A DNA stretch of 64,000 nt from Epiperipatus broadwayi (lineage: Eukaryota > Onychophora > Udeonychophora > Euonychophora > Peripatidae). The position numbers were made by a program, and so were the translations under genes. Position 1 is the stretch's first letter, and each line of letters begins with the position of its first letter. The notes below the pieces were generated by a model. The model was not told the origin of the DNA. It did not search any database and saw nothing but the letters and a program-made list of their open reading frames with translations. This document shows positions 25,133 to 36,881 of this stretch, one piece after another. The DNA lies in assembly GCA_028023455.1 (NCBI GenBank), contig JAQFVV010012397.1, positions 4,422,888 through 4,486,887 of the forward strand, given 5' to 3'.

Positions 25133-26645
25133 TAAGGTAGTGATGAAATTATTATTGATATCTTAAAAAAAGCTGATGAAGGAATAGAAAATATTTTAGT
25201 GTTTTAGTGATAATGTACAAGATGATTGGATGAATGCAGTAGTCATGTTGTTGTTTAAGAAGCTGATAGAGAAAATAGTAGAAATTGCACATTTGATAGC
25301 CTTATATCAGTTCTATATAAAATCTATATCAAGATAATTCAACAAAGTTTTTATTTTCTTAGACTAATTATAAAATATATAATAGCGATTTGAATATTGG
25401 TTTAAGGAAAGATTATTTCATAATGATTATAGAAAATTTGTTTTGATTGAGTGCACTTTTGGTTGATGATCTGGGCTTCACTGGTCAAAAGTGGACTCAG
25501 CTAGAGTAAATTTTCTTTAATCATTACAGAGTAATCTTTTCTTAAATCAACATTCAAAATGCTAGTATATATATTACCAAGATAACTGCAACTCATCTAC
25601 AGTGAACTTTGGATTTAAACTAGGCAAAAGAACAAGCTATAAAAGTGGCTTTAGCATAATTGATTTATGTTCAATTATTGTAACCAGTTAGAGGAAAAAA
25701 ACAATGAGTATCTGTTGCCTTTATGTTCTGGATTTTTAGATTATAAAAAGGCCTTTGATATTATAAGCAATTCTATAGTGATTAAAGCTTTGGATCATCA
25801 AGATATATAACAAAAATATTATCACATTCTAAAAAATATTTATCAAAGTACAATACAATAGTGACTAGATTAAATGGTGACACTAAGAAAAAATTACACT
25901 GATAAATTGCCAACAGCAGAGTGATTTCATATCTTCAAATCTCTTAATAACAGTTTTACAAATGAAGATAATTTAAGTAATTTAGATTTTGCAGATTAAC
26001 TAAGTTTTTACAAATAATGCCCAGAGTTTCAGAAAATGTTACAAAGTGAATCTAAAAACAATTTTCTTAGAAGAAGAAAATGAAGATGGACAATATGAAT
26101 TAGGAAAAGTGAATAACTAGAAATATCTTTATCAAATTATTAATACAGATTGAAACAAAATGGATGAAATTAATCATAGAATAACACTTGAATAGAATGT
26201 TTTTGCTAAAATGATTTAATATTAAAAAAAATTTGAAAAGGAAATATTTTAATAGACGTGTTATTACACATGGATGCAAGGCTTAGAAACTCAACAAAAG
26301 AGAAATATAGAGATTTTAATGTATGGAAAATGTATAAAGGGATTAATAAGAGGAATTGAAAATGAAATATTTGGATGAAAATCCAAACAGTTAGTGACAT
26401 CAATGAAACAATTAAGAGTCTGAATAATCTGAATTATTCATTTTACTAGAAAAGATGATAATAGATGGATAGTTGAATTTTAAACTGAGTCTCAAGTGAT
26501 TTTTAAAGATATAGAAGGCGACAATATGTGAAATGACTGGATAAAATATAATTTCTGGTATGAAGTAGAGAAGCAAGGATATGGATTGATGATACTAGAT
26601 TAAACATAGTGAGAGCTTTATTTTACAGTGGATTAATAATCATTG
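25133..26645 (+). pseudogene. old 5'-truncated copy of the RTE LINE
   Basis: This decayed copy is collinear with the younger LINE from the middle of the reverse transcriptase to its 3' end. GATGAAATTATTATTGATAT (25140) matches the segment after the KGKAPGNDG motif. GATTTTTAGATTATAAAAAG (25731) matches the FIDYEKAFD region. TTTAGATTTTGCAGATTAAC (25982) matches LDFADD, with the second Asp replaced by a stop. The final CAGTGGATTAATAATCATTG (near 26626) matches the end of the ORF. Many stops, deletions and frameshifts are present. The endonuclease half is missing, as expected from incomplete reverse transcription. It is clearly older than the copy at 19.4 kb. Confidence 0.85.
25385..25564. mobile_element. 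180-bp foldback element nested in the old LINE copy
   Basis: The arms at 25385-25462 and 25485-25564 are imperfect reverse complements: AGCGATTTGAATATTGGTTT on the left against AACATTCAAAATGCT and AAATCAACATTC on the right, and AAGATTATTTCATAATGATT against AATCATTACAGAGTAATCTT. LINE homology stops before it and resumes after it (ACCAAGATAACTGCAACTC near 25578), so it inserted after the LINE. A short stretch of LINE sequence seems repeated on both sides, which blurs the exact boundary. Confidence 0.65.
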
Positions 26646-28680
26646 AAAATATATTTTAAAAAATAGCATGATGACTACAATAGGATAACTAGGAAAATAG
26701 TTGCTTTGAAAACTGATTTATGTTTTTGAAGAGAATAATTTTTTTTGATAAAAGCAAGCCAAAGACCCAAATGTTATTTAAAAGCAACAGCTTTTATACA
26801 CATCCTTTAATCAGCAATTTGCAAAGCTTTGCAATTGCAAAAAACTCCTATTCACATGTCAAAGCTGTTGTTTAAACAAATAATTAAAAACTCATGGACT
26901 TTTTTCTTAGGTATCTATAAATATTGTAAGGTGCACAATTTAAAAATGATAAGAAAATAGATTATACAACAAACTTAAAAAATTAGAATCAATCTACAAG
27001 TTTAGAGATTTTTCAGGCAATGCTTCACAAGATCTTTCATCTATAATATGAAGAACCATATATTATGGGTCAAGCTATTGCTGACAATAGTATTATTTTT
27101 CTCTTTGCAGTAGGTACCCTCATTTGACTTTACTACTTATCAGGATTTATTTTTAAAAAAATAGCTAGTACAAAAAAATCTAAGCTAAAATTTAACTGTG
27201 TATGTCCTGGCTAAGCTTGCTACATATGCAGAAATACTATCCCAAGATGCAATGCATTGACATAAATCATTCTGATAATACTATTATTATATTGAACATG
27301 TTTAATCAAACTTTCATAAATAAAAGATAGTAGGATGACACATTCAACAATTAGTTATCAAATTTTCATGAAAAGGTACTAAGAAAAAGGAATTAATTGT
27401 ATGATGATTTAATTTAACTTTGGACAAGTTGAGTGAAATGTCCTGAAAAGCCAATGGTTTAGACATAGTAAGATGAAAGTAATTTGCTTGCACATAACTG
27501 CCACAAAAATATTTGTTAGACTGCAAGAGAATTCTGTTACTGTATTGAAGATAGTCAAAAATATTAGAAACAAATGAAATGTTAGTGAGATCTCCATATA
27601 TTAATAAGTGGTTATCAAAAACAATAACAACAAAAACATAGTTAGCCATGAAAGTAATAAGAAGGAGGAACAATATTTTATAACTTCTGTGAGCCTAAAA
27701 AATATTTAAATGACAGATTCCACATGTGGTATAATAAGAAAGAACAGGTTAGCATATTAAATGCTCAATTTTAAACCAATCTTGGATATTACCAAAAGCA
27801 ATTTTATCAACAGTTGGTCTTATAATTTGATTGTTGTTACAGATTCAATATGTTAAAGATTTCTATATCATCATTATTGCATGATGCAGGGTAGTTAATA
27901 GCATAGTAGATGAATTCCTGAGGCATTGCCTATTTTTTATATATTTAATATAGATTTAATTTTAAGCAATTTAGAAGTCACAGTTATTTGATCATTAAAG
28001 AAAAAAAGATTAATCTTTGGTTTGTAATTTTTGACATAAGGAACATTCAGCATAAAACAGTATTTAGTACAGAATATTATGAAGTAAAATCAGTAAATTG
28101 CAAACAAGTTTGACTAGTTAAAAAAAGTATTAAGCAACAATTACAAGTGGAAGATTTGATTTAGTACTAATTTAAATTTACAAGGAGTAGCTCATTTGAT
28201 GATAAAATTTGATAAAGGTATGCATTGGTTAGATCCTATCAAATGTCAAAAATATATGATCAAAGATGATTACATGTTAATATATTGATGGCTTAAAAAC
28301 TGATAAAAATAATGACAGTCAAAGAAAATTGACCTTCATTGTTAAGGTCTACTCTACCAAGTAGATATAATGATGAAATCAGTCACAGAGTTAGGTGAAC
28401 AAACTGTACAAATCATTATCTCAAATATTAGTTTGATAAATATATAAAGTGGTTATCACAATAGAATTATTGAAAAATGTTCTTGTTCTATTTTTTTTTT
28501 TAAATTGGATTACTTATTTGTTTATTATTTTACAACTTCTTTAGCTAGATGATTGGGTTTAAGGACAAAAATATGATCATGATAAAGAGAAATATTGAAA
28601 TTAAAATCATTGTTTTAATTATTGCCAATATGTTATCAAAATTAACATCCAAAACTTGCTTTAACTGTACTATTCTGTGG
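26646..28680. other. AT-rich noncoding DNA with one small nested palindrome
   Basis: TTGCAAAGCTTTGCAA, a perfect 16-bp palindrome near 26819-26834, lies between AGCAACAGCTTTT and AAAGCTGTTGTTT arms (26782-26876). Otherwise only short frames, the longest a 109-codon minus-strand frame at 27344-27673 without motifs. Confidence 0.5.
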
Positions 28681-28808
28681 AAAGAAATAAAAGCAGTCGA
28701 ACGTTAGTGGTCGAGTGGTCAGCACAGCTGCCTTATAAGCAGCTGTCCTGGGTTCGCTTCCTGGCTGATGCTTTGACACATGAAAAAAAAAAGAAATAAA
28801 TAAAAGCA
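28681..28808 (+). repeat. tRNA-derived SINE, copy 2, with target duplications
   Basis: The tRNA-like head (28701-28771) has A-box TGGTCGAGTGG, anticodon stem AGCTGC/GCAGCT with loop CTTATAA, and B-box GGTTCGCTTCC with C at tRNA position 58. A short tail TTTGACACATGAAA follows. The flanks AAAGAAATAAAAGCA (28681-28695) and AAAGAAATAAATAAAAGCA (to 28808) look like a target duplication with a 4-bp expansion on one side. The element proper is about 95 bp. Confidence 0.8.
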
Positions 28809-29880
28809 TGAACATGTAACCATTGAAATATTTAAACTATGCATAATATTATTTGATAGAAACTTTTGAATGATATTTATTGTTTAATTTTTAGTATTAA
28901 CAATAGATGTTGTCTTATAATTATTTGCAAAGTCAACAAAATCAAATTATTTGGTTCAGCAAAATAAGTTGCACATTCAAATTTAATAATGGTTCATAAC
29001 AATGAAAATATGATAGACTAAATTTAATCTTATAACGCATAGATAAATTATCAGATGATCAGGAAGAAATTTCATTATTATAAAACAAACAAATATTATC
29101 TTGGTCATAGACTATGTTAATTTTTTTAGCATATGTTAATTAATTGATATAAAAGTTGGTTTAAGTTGAAAGTTATGAAACTTAAAATTCTGGAGTAGTT
29201 GCAAAAGAAATAGTCTAAGTTATAACATAGTACATAGGAATTGATCCATTATTGTTAACAACATTTGCACATGATTTGAAATGCTGATCACTATATAAAA
29301 ACTATGGTCGCAAATGGTAACGATGAGGTAATTTATCATTTAAAAGGCCACAATGCATTTTAATTTTTAGGTTATACAACAAAAACAATCTAATTTTTCA
29401 TTTTTTTAAAAAAAAATTACATTAAAGTTTCATTGAAAAACACTTTAAATCTATGACTACTTGATCAAAAAGAATTTTTGTATCAATAATAATTAGGTAT
29501 GCAGAATTCCAAATTTGTAAATATCTTTGAATGCAATGTAAAGAATTTCAACACTAGAGGGCAGTATTTTATCTATGAATGCGGGCTGTAATAAATAAAC
29601 AATGCAATAACTTATCATTTTCTACAGTAATAAATTATCTTATTAATAGTACATTCAATTACTTTTTTCTTTAATAGAATTAATCTAATGAACTATTTTA
29701 GAAAGTTCACTATATGAAATCAGTCTATTCAATAAAGGGTTAAAAAAAAATAATTTAATTGATATAGGCTTATCTCTAATTTTCTTTCATTAAAATAAGT
29801 AAAATAAGAAAAGAAAAAATTACGACCTTCAAGGAATCAATAATTCTTCAGAAAATTATTTTCATATTTACCATTTTAAC
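28809..29880. other. AT-rich noncoding DNA, one CTCF-like motif
   Basis: No gene recognised. ACACTAGAGGGCAGTA at 29551-29566 stands out in this AT-rich context and resembles the CTCF core motif; it lies about 650 bp upstream of the CpG-richer island. Confidence 0.5.
29551..29566 (+). promoter_or_regulatory. CTCF-like motif
   Basis: ACACTAGAGGGCAG fits the animal CTCF core (CCASYAGRKGGCRS) at all but the first position. This is a sequence match only; binding is not shown, and one match per tens of kilobases can arise by chance. Confidence 0.35.
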
Positions 29881-30645
29881 TTGCGTAGCCGCAAATATTA
29901 AAAAACGTGGTCTTATTTTTTGTCCTGGTGAAACTGAACTTTCAATTGTTATTCAAATTTTGGTGCAGTCGGACAATAAATAAAAGTCGGAGATGTCCTT
30001 TTATTTATTTCTTTTGCTAATGAACTGCGTTCAATCTGTTTGATCCAAAACAGAACTTCCATTGCGATCAGCTGATCATTCACACCATTAAAGCTTAGAC
30101 AGTTTACTGTTTTATTATTTTGATGATAGACAAACTGGATGATCTTCTCTTTTGGTTCGTCTAGCTTCTTTCCTCACTGTTTTGACTTGTCTTAGTGACA
30201 TCACATCATATGATAGGCGGTTGTACCAGGAGGGCGCTATAATATTGTGTAATGTGTTGTTAATTAGTCCCGCGATTGAGCTGGGTAGTTGTGCAAAAGC
30301 AAGGATTGACAGTTTTTCCTCTTGTGCACACTTTAAGACGCGTGTGCGGTTGACTCAGCCTCATTTTGAGATAAGGCAATTGCCTAGTTTTTTTATTTTT
30401 TTTTTTATTTTTTCTTTCTTTTTTTTTATTATTATTGAAAGTGTTTATGCGGCGTGTGTAAGGCATACAGCCCGAGGAGTTGTATATATAGTAACAACAG
30501 GTTGCCGCCGTTGATTGAAGGTTGTTGAGATTTTGCTTTGGGAGCTATTTTTAACTTGAATCTCATATCTTGGGATTTCAACTGACTTGATTTAATCTAG
30601 AAAAAGATTGACATTATTTGTAGAAGCTACGAGAGTATTCAATAG
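29880..30645 (+). promoter_or_regulatory. CpG-richer island: candidate promoter and noncoding first exon of a host gene
   Basis: About a dozen CpG dinucleotides fall between 30180 and 30520 (GGCGG, GGCGCT, CCCGCG, GACGCGTGTGCGG, GCGGCGTG, GCCGCCG), while CpG is rare in the rest of the window. The segment ends in CAATAG|GTAAGTA at 30645/30646, a close match to a splice donor. A TATATATAG lies at about 30482. Together these suggest a plus-strand transcription start region whose first exon ends at 30645, with the first intron continuing downstream. No credible ATG-initiated protein is visible, so the exon may be 5' untranslated. The transcription start is not determined and the gene is unknown. 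Confidence 0.45.
30224..30240 (+). promoter_or_regulatory. CTCF-like motif inside the island
   Basis: TACCAGGAGGGCGCTAT closely resembles the long animal CTCF consensus (CCASNAGRGGGCGCTA). It lies within the candidate promoter region, which makes a role more plausible than for isolated matches. Confidence 0.4.
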
Positions 30646-30651
30646 GTAAGT
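30646..30651 (+). other. strong splice-donor match (GTAAGT)
   Basis: The context AATAG|GTAAGTAAAAA matches the consensus donor AG|GTRAGT. It is the only feature arguing for an exon boundary in the island; no matching acceptor could be assigned. Confidence 0.45.
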
Positions 30652-33600
30652 AAAAACTATTGTAATAATAAAACTATTCAACTTATACTCTTGTAAACGT
30701 AAATGTTGTGTTTGTAATAGTAGAGAATAAACGACTTAATGATATTCTTGAGTGGAAAAAAAAACACAATTTATTCCCAATTAAAAAAAGGAAGTGGCTT
30801 TTTATGATTTAATATTAAAACTTTCATTCACAGTTTTTACGTTTAATGAATTATAAATTGATATTATTCAATAGACTACTATAAATGAAATATGTTTAAT
30901 AAATTTGAAGTACGTTTTTGCTTTTTATTTCTTATCTTTATCATTATTTTGCTTCGTTATCAATAATAAGTGATAAAATTATATGAATTCATTCTTGTAT
31001 TATGTTGCTCGCACCAGTTTAAAATAATACAATCATAGCATATGTTTTTAACGAATCCAGCTCACCTCTAACTTGAGTAGTTACGGTCGGTCTGTCAGAG
31101 TAGGTCATGTGGTATTGAAAAGAAAGGGCGCAGTTTTTTTTCCTATGTTTTTTTAAAATACCATACATCGATATGCGTAACCTTGTAAATCTAGTGTAAT
31201 GACTTGATAGTATCTGTGGTTTGTTTATCTGCTGTATTTATGTGAACTCTGTCAGGAAGATTCGCAGCATGTTAATTGACAGTAATCGCTATTAGGGTTC
31301 TCCGTCAAGCTAAACAATAATGCTAGACACTTATGTCGAAGGAAAGTACTAGCCGTTTTTTCATAATTATTTTCGACAAACGTAAAGCTTTTAAAAGATT
31401 TTTTTTCTTCTTGTCGTTGTTAAATATTTCTCTTGGCTTATTTTATATAAATGATTCAACATTTCTCTAGTCTTTAGTTATTTTTCTATAATTCTCCTAG
31501 GAATAAAGTTTTCATTTAAAATATCTTATGGGTAAATAACAAAATGGAATTTATTAAATAAAATAGAAAGCGTTGTAAAACAACCATATTAATCAAAGAG
31601 TAAAATAATAGCAATTTTTATTATAATATCAAATCAACTTATTTTGTCTTTTTAAAGAGTTTAGTTTCTTTTTACGCATTTAAAGATAAAAAAAATACTT
31701 ACTATGAATATATATATTTTAAAACATCCAAAAATAAAATAACAAAGTTACGAATTCTATTTTTCGAAATTAAGGCACAGTATATATTTCGGAGTTTTAG
31801 TGATTACTAAAAAAAAAAAAAACAAAAGAAAATATTTATTTACTCCATTCATGATAATAATCACTTTTGGCACTGTCACCTGCTTGTAATAAAAGTCATG
31901 GGATAAAGCTGTGATTTATGGGCATTGAGTCTTAAAGTCTGACAATCTACCACTGTCTTAAACCACCCAGTATCAGTTCAAACCCATAATACTCATTGTT
32001 CAAGAAGATGAAATAATCTTTCATCATATGTATTGGGGCACAAAAGTCAGTTTTTTTTTTTTTTAGAATAAATTATTTAGTCTGGGTATCTGTTAAAATA
32101 ATTGATAATGTCTTGGCTTTTCAACTTTTATTGTGTGGAATAACCAAAAATTTCATTATATAGATAATGCATCTAGATGGCACTGCTAGTAATATATATA
32201 AAATTTAATGTACTAATTTTTCTAAGTAGAATGAAAATATACAGGTCAGGAAAATCTGTCTTGATCATAGTTAGACCAAAAAATATTTTATTAATAGTAT
32301 ACAATTTTTGCCCTTTTGATATGTATTCTTTAAACAATTTGCAGATCACATTAATATAATGTTAGGAATATAATTACAGAAGAGCATATAATAAAACAGC
32401 AGATGTTTAACAATATACTGCATAATAAACTTTTAATAGTTCTGCTCTATGTATCTTAGTGTGTGAATATTTATATAATGTGTACATAGTATTACAAAAT
32501 ATATTAAATATGTATTTAATTGCAATGTGTATATATAAATACATAATTTTTCAGCTTTAATATATGAATATTTAAAATATATCATGTTAGATTATCATCA
32601 TCATCTATATATATATATTTAAAATGTCCTTTGCTTTTGTTTAGTTGTTTAGAATTTTTGATGACACATTTGTTTTTGTACAGAAGAGATTTATTTATTT
32701 TGCTTCTGGACTTTCTTTTAATATTTAATCTTCTTTCGTAAACATTCTAGACTTATCAAAAAATATTTTTATTACTTTGATGAGAGTGTGAAAATCTAAA
32801 GTCACCCCTGAATTAATTCCCAGTGGTGAAAAAAAATCCCATTTTGGGCAGTATATTCAGTATATTAATTTAATATTCAAACATCATTTTATATATATAC
32901 ATATAAACATATTTATATCTGTTATTCACTTATAAAAATTATAAATAATGAAATAAGGATTAGTGTTTTCATTTGATGAAAAACATATTTTATGATTTCA
33001 AAAATACAAACGACAAACAGTTTATTTAATATTTTGCATTGGTTTCCATCAGCAGGTAACAAAATATGTTATAGTATATAATATTCATTATAACAAAATG
33101 GTTGTGTTATTATCACTGCATAAAAATGTATGCCAATAAGTAATAGTGAATTAAAAAAAAACATGTATGTTGTCATTTACACATAAAAAAACAATTTTAT
33201 TTCCTGGTACAATACCAATAAACATTATATTTTTAGTAACATTCAAATTCTTCAGATTATCATTCAACAATAGACTTTCTAGTCTTTTATTATAAATTTT
33301 CCAAATCTTTAAAACTGTGGAAACATAAACAAACATTATAAGTAACTAAAAACTATTAATTTATTTATATAAACTTGGATTCAAAGCTTTAGAATTGTTC
33401 TGAATTTCAAGTGATTAGTTTGAGAATATAAAGAAGTAAAAATGTGACTATTTAATGTGAAGCATATTTAACTACAAGTCTTCAGTGACAAAGATAACAG
33501 TCCAAAATTAATTTGGATAATTAAATATGATAGCATTATTATTAGGTATCCATTTATTAGTCAAAATTATAATACATATCTCTATAATAAAGTAAATATA

Positions 33601-34242
33601 GAAAATCAGAGACTGATAATGGTTAAGGAAATAAAAGAGGCAGGAATATTTGATTATTTGGTTAAATATTTATGACATGAATAATGAATATGAGAATAAA
33701 ATATTGGAATTAAAATTGCTTTTACTAAAATGATGTAAAATAAAAAAATGAAATATCAATACTGGAAAAATGATTTAGTATTAGGGAATAAAACATAAAT
33801 GATATTTATTGCAGTCCATAATGTTTTAAGAGTGAGGTCATGTTTAACTTGGTTAACAATATTTCTGGGCATATGCCTTATATATAGAAACTTCTGAATT
33901 TTTCTCAAGAGATATTTTCCATCACGATTACACTGCTCTTAAACACATATAATAAAAAAACTTGCATCATATAACAATGTGCTTCAGAAATAAATTAAAA
34001 AATGTACTTAATACATTTTTTATTTGCTTTATTGTTTTTGAACATGTTCAACAGTAAAATGATATTATATTAATTTAAATTCTTTTTTTATTTGCTTTAT
34101 AATGAATCATATTTGAAAGAGATATCAACGTTGATATCATTAACCCCCCCCCCCCAGTATAACTACTACACAAGTTAAAGTGTTTAAAATTATTGGTCTA
34201 TATAATCATTAATTGTATATATATCATTAGAACCCATTTAAC
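30652..34242. other. probable intron or flank of the island, no gene recognised
   Basis: CpGs remain somewhat raised to about 31380 (for example TTACGGTCGGTCTGTCAG near 31081 and TTCTCCGTCAAGC near 31298), then fall back. Beyond that only AT-rich DNA with short frames is seen. A 12-base C run sits at 34144-34155, unusual in this composition. No coding exon recognised. Confidence 0.5.
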
Positions 34243-34700
34243 ATTAGACAATTTCATTATCAATAGCAATCAATAATCTCAAACTGTTGTCAAAGCAACC
34301 TTCTTTTAACAATAAAGGATGAAATCCCATTTTTATTTGTAGTCCAATATATTTATATAGACACTAAAGATTGCAACTTGACCATGGAGCTTGAAATTAT
34401 TGATACCAAGAAGTTTAAATAAATCTTCTTAAATACCTAAATATAACCTGCAAAATGCAGATTAATAAATAGTCAATTGTAACAATACATGCTTCAATTA
34501 TAATTTTCAAATTGCACCCAAAGTATTAATTAAATAATAAATGTAATAATGCTCAAAGCTAAATGGATTTATAGGTAATCATTAGAAACCAGTCAACACT
34601 TAGACAATCAATCAACAATCTCAAACTGTTGTCAAAGCAACCTCATTTTAACAATAAAGATGGAATCCCACCTTTATTAGATTGCCACTTGACCACAGAA
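34243..34700 (-). repeat. dispersed ~340-bp-period repeat, locus 2 (about 1.3 units)
   Basis: AAACTGTTGTCAAAGCAACC occurs at 34281 and again at 34623 (342 bp apart), each followed by TTTTAACAATAAAG and similar sequence. The whole segment is the reverse complement of the 23.6-kb repeat. Shared landmarks are TCAAATTGCACCCAAAGTA, AATAAATAGTCAATTGTAA and ATTGCAACTTGACCA. As at the first locus, a full unit is followed by part of a second, here ending in a partly deleted unit near 34700. Confidence 0.75.
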
Positions 34701-35046
34701 TGTATTTACATTCAACAGTATATTTAGTAAATATTTATTAATTAATTATTACTAATTTTCAATTTTAAATGATTTTTAAAAAAAAAAATAATATTCAAAG
34801 TTTATGATATATTTAGAATTTAATAACTTATAATTACTTTATACATTTGAAGAACTAATTGATCCCACTATGTAAAATGAAGATTTACTTTTCAGCCATT
34901 TTTTGAGTAACATTGCTCAAATTTATAAAATTTTAAACCCTCCTTTCATCAAAGAAGAACCAATGTGTGAAATAATGGTATTTGACCTGTACAAGATTTT
35001 TATGAATAAGAGTATTAAAGTACATTTTAATGGCTTATTACAAAAA
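34701..35046. other. AT-rich noncoding DNA, nothing recognised
   Basis: Short AT-rich spacer between the 340-bp repeat and the palindromes. A plus-strand frame starting at 34903 has no motif and runs into the (TA)n core. Confidence 0.5.
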
Positions 35047-35117
35047 TACAATATAACATGTTATATATATATATATATATATATATATAACATGTTATAT
35101 TGTATATTTATAATTTA

Positions 35118-35165
<48 letters not shown>

Positions 35166-35171
35166 TAAATT
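35047..35171. repeat. two adjacent (AT)n-cored perfect palindromes
   Basis: 35047-35104 reads TACAATATAACATGTTATA, then (TA)n, then the exact reverse complement. 35112-35171 reads AATTTAGAAAATTATA, then (TA)n, then its exact reverse complement. The unique arms on each side of the AT cores show that these are true palindromes, not only dinucleotide runs. Confidence 0.9.
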
Positions 35172-35741
35172 GTAAACCATAACAATAAAAGGATTACAAA
35201 ACCAGTTTCCAAGAAAAACATTTCATCTAATTATTCCAGTGTCTAAACATTATTAACCAAAATCAAAATAAGACTAAATTTAATTATATTAGGCAGATTT
35301 TGTTTTTATTTTAAAATATGGAAGATGATATATGTAGAATTATTAAATATGGTGATTTTTAAACCTTATAATCTAAGATATAATTATATTTTAGATAGGT
35401 AAAAATGATAATTTATTTCATTTCCTACAAGCATTGCTATATGTAATAGTCTATTTTCAATGTTTATATATATATATATATATATAAAGAAGGGTGTTAT
35501 TTTTTCTATGAAATTATTAATGTGTTGTCCTTTGCACAATTAATAAACCCATACACAAATATATTTCACTTAGGTAGAAAATTATTATTATTTTTTTTAT
35601 ATAAAAGTCAGCAATTAAGTTAAATATGTCTATAACATAAGTAATTTTATCCTGAAAAACTTTTATTGTTATAGTTTACAACTCAGAATTTGGCTATTAT
35701 ATAGTCTTTATAATATGTTATTCTAATTTATTATCGTTATA
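35172..35741. other. AT-rich noncoding DNA with a short (TA)n tract
   Basis: A (TA)n tract at about 35464-35487. No gene, RNA or bounded element recognised before the DNA transposon that begins at 35742. Confidence 0.5.
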
Positions 35742-36702
35742 CACCTGGGTCTCGTTTTATGCGATAGATAAGTTCCTCAGAAAACACGCACAAATGAAAT
35801 CGTGCAAAAATAGACGTAACTTACATTGAAAAAGGGGGGATGCAGTCTGTGATTTTTCAAAATTTGCATAAAAGCAAAGCACCAACGTAAAATTACTTTA
35901 AAATTCGCACGCAAAAAAAAAATAAGGAAATAAAATATGACCAATAAAAAATTTCAAATTTGAAAAAAATTGATATAAGACAAACTTTTTTTAACTATAA
36001 TATTTAATTTTATTCAAAATAATATATTTTTATGCATAATTTACTGTACAGTAATTTACATTTTTTTATACACGTTTTAATTATTATTGATAAACAAGTT
36101 CGTTTGCAGACTGATAAAAAAATCAGATTTTTCTCAAGAGGAAATACAACTAGCACCAACTTCACTCTCATGTTGTGTTGATTTTCTGGTGACAATGTAA
36201 TTAGTAATTAATCTTTAAGATGATGATTTTATTAATTGTTTATGAAGCTCGCGATATCCAGACATACAATCCTTTAGCTCTCGTTGGAATTTAAGAACAC
36301 GTTAATGATTAGTGTCATTAATAAGAAAATAATAATTGATTATGTTCTTTTTTAAAAAGCAAAAACAGAATGTGATTTAAAATGCAAAATTAACATGCAC
36401 AATGTTTGAACAAATTTACATTATAATCTTGTAAAATTTAATATGTGTATACATAAAATGTGAAAATCATGATTTTAATTTCATTATTGCATAAAATCTT
36501 ACTATTATAAAGCACTGAAAATATTGAAATTAAGATGAAAATTGAATTCCAATAATGTGGTATTACTTTCAATATAACGTAAGTGCGAAAAATTTATTAT
36601 TTAAAGTAATAGCGCATTATCGGAAATCGACTTCCTGTGAAACACGAATCGCGTAACTTCAAAATCGTGTTAAATAAGTCAGCGTAAAAAGAGACCCGGG
36701 TG
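35742..36702. mobile_element. 961-bp nonautonomous DNA transposon, pogo/Tigger-like ends
   Basis: The left end CACCTGGGTCTCGTTTTATG and, reverse-complemented, the right end CACCCGGGTCTCTTTTTACG form ~22-bp inverted repeats. The element is flanked by TA on both sides (35740-35741 and 36703-36704). Further inside, ACACGCACAAATGAAATCG and the reverse complement of CGATTCGTGTTTCA-type sequence suggest a second weak inverted segment. CpG is relatively common inside. The CTCGTTTTATGCG portion resembles, from memory, Tigger/pogo termini, and a TA duplication fits that superfamily. No transposase frame is recognised, so it is nonautonomous or decayed. Confidence 0.75.
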
Positions 36703-36753
36703 TATACTCTTATTTTTCTCCTTTACTTTCTTTGCATTTCTTCATATATTCAT

Positions 36754-36881
36754 ATATATTGCTTATAATAACTCCTCTCATATACACTTTAATGCAAATT
36801 TTTTTTAATAAAATAAAGAAATTTTATTAAAATTTTTTTTTGCATTAAAGTGTATATGAGAGGAGTTATTATAAGCAATAT
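36754..36881. repeat. near-perfect 128-bp hairpin with a 6-bp loop
   Basis: Arms 36754-36814 and 36821-36881 are almost exact reverse complements (GCTTATAATAACTCCTCTCA on the left, TGAGAGGAGTTATTATAAGC on the right) around AAAGAA. It begins only about 50 bp after the pogo-like element. It could be a tiny foldback element or a hairpin RNA source; nothing in it encodes protein. Confidence 0.85.

Noticed and set aside
30152-30514. A 120-codon plus-strand open frame in the CpG-richer island
   Set aside because: It has no ATG at its start, contains a Phe/Ile homopolymer-like stretch from a T run, and shows no domain. The open frame probably reflects fewer A+T-rich stop codons in the island.
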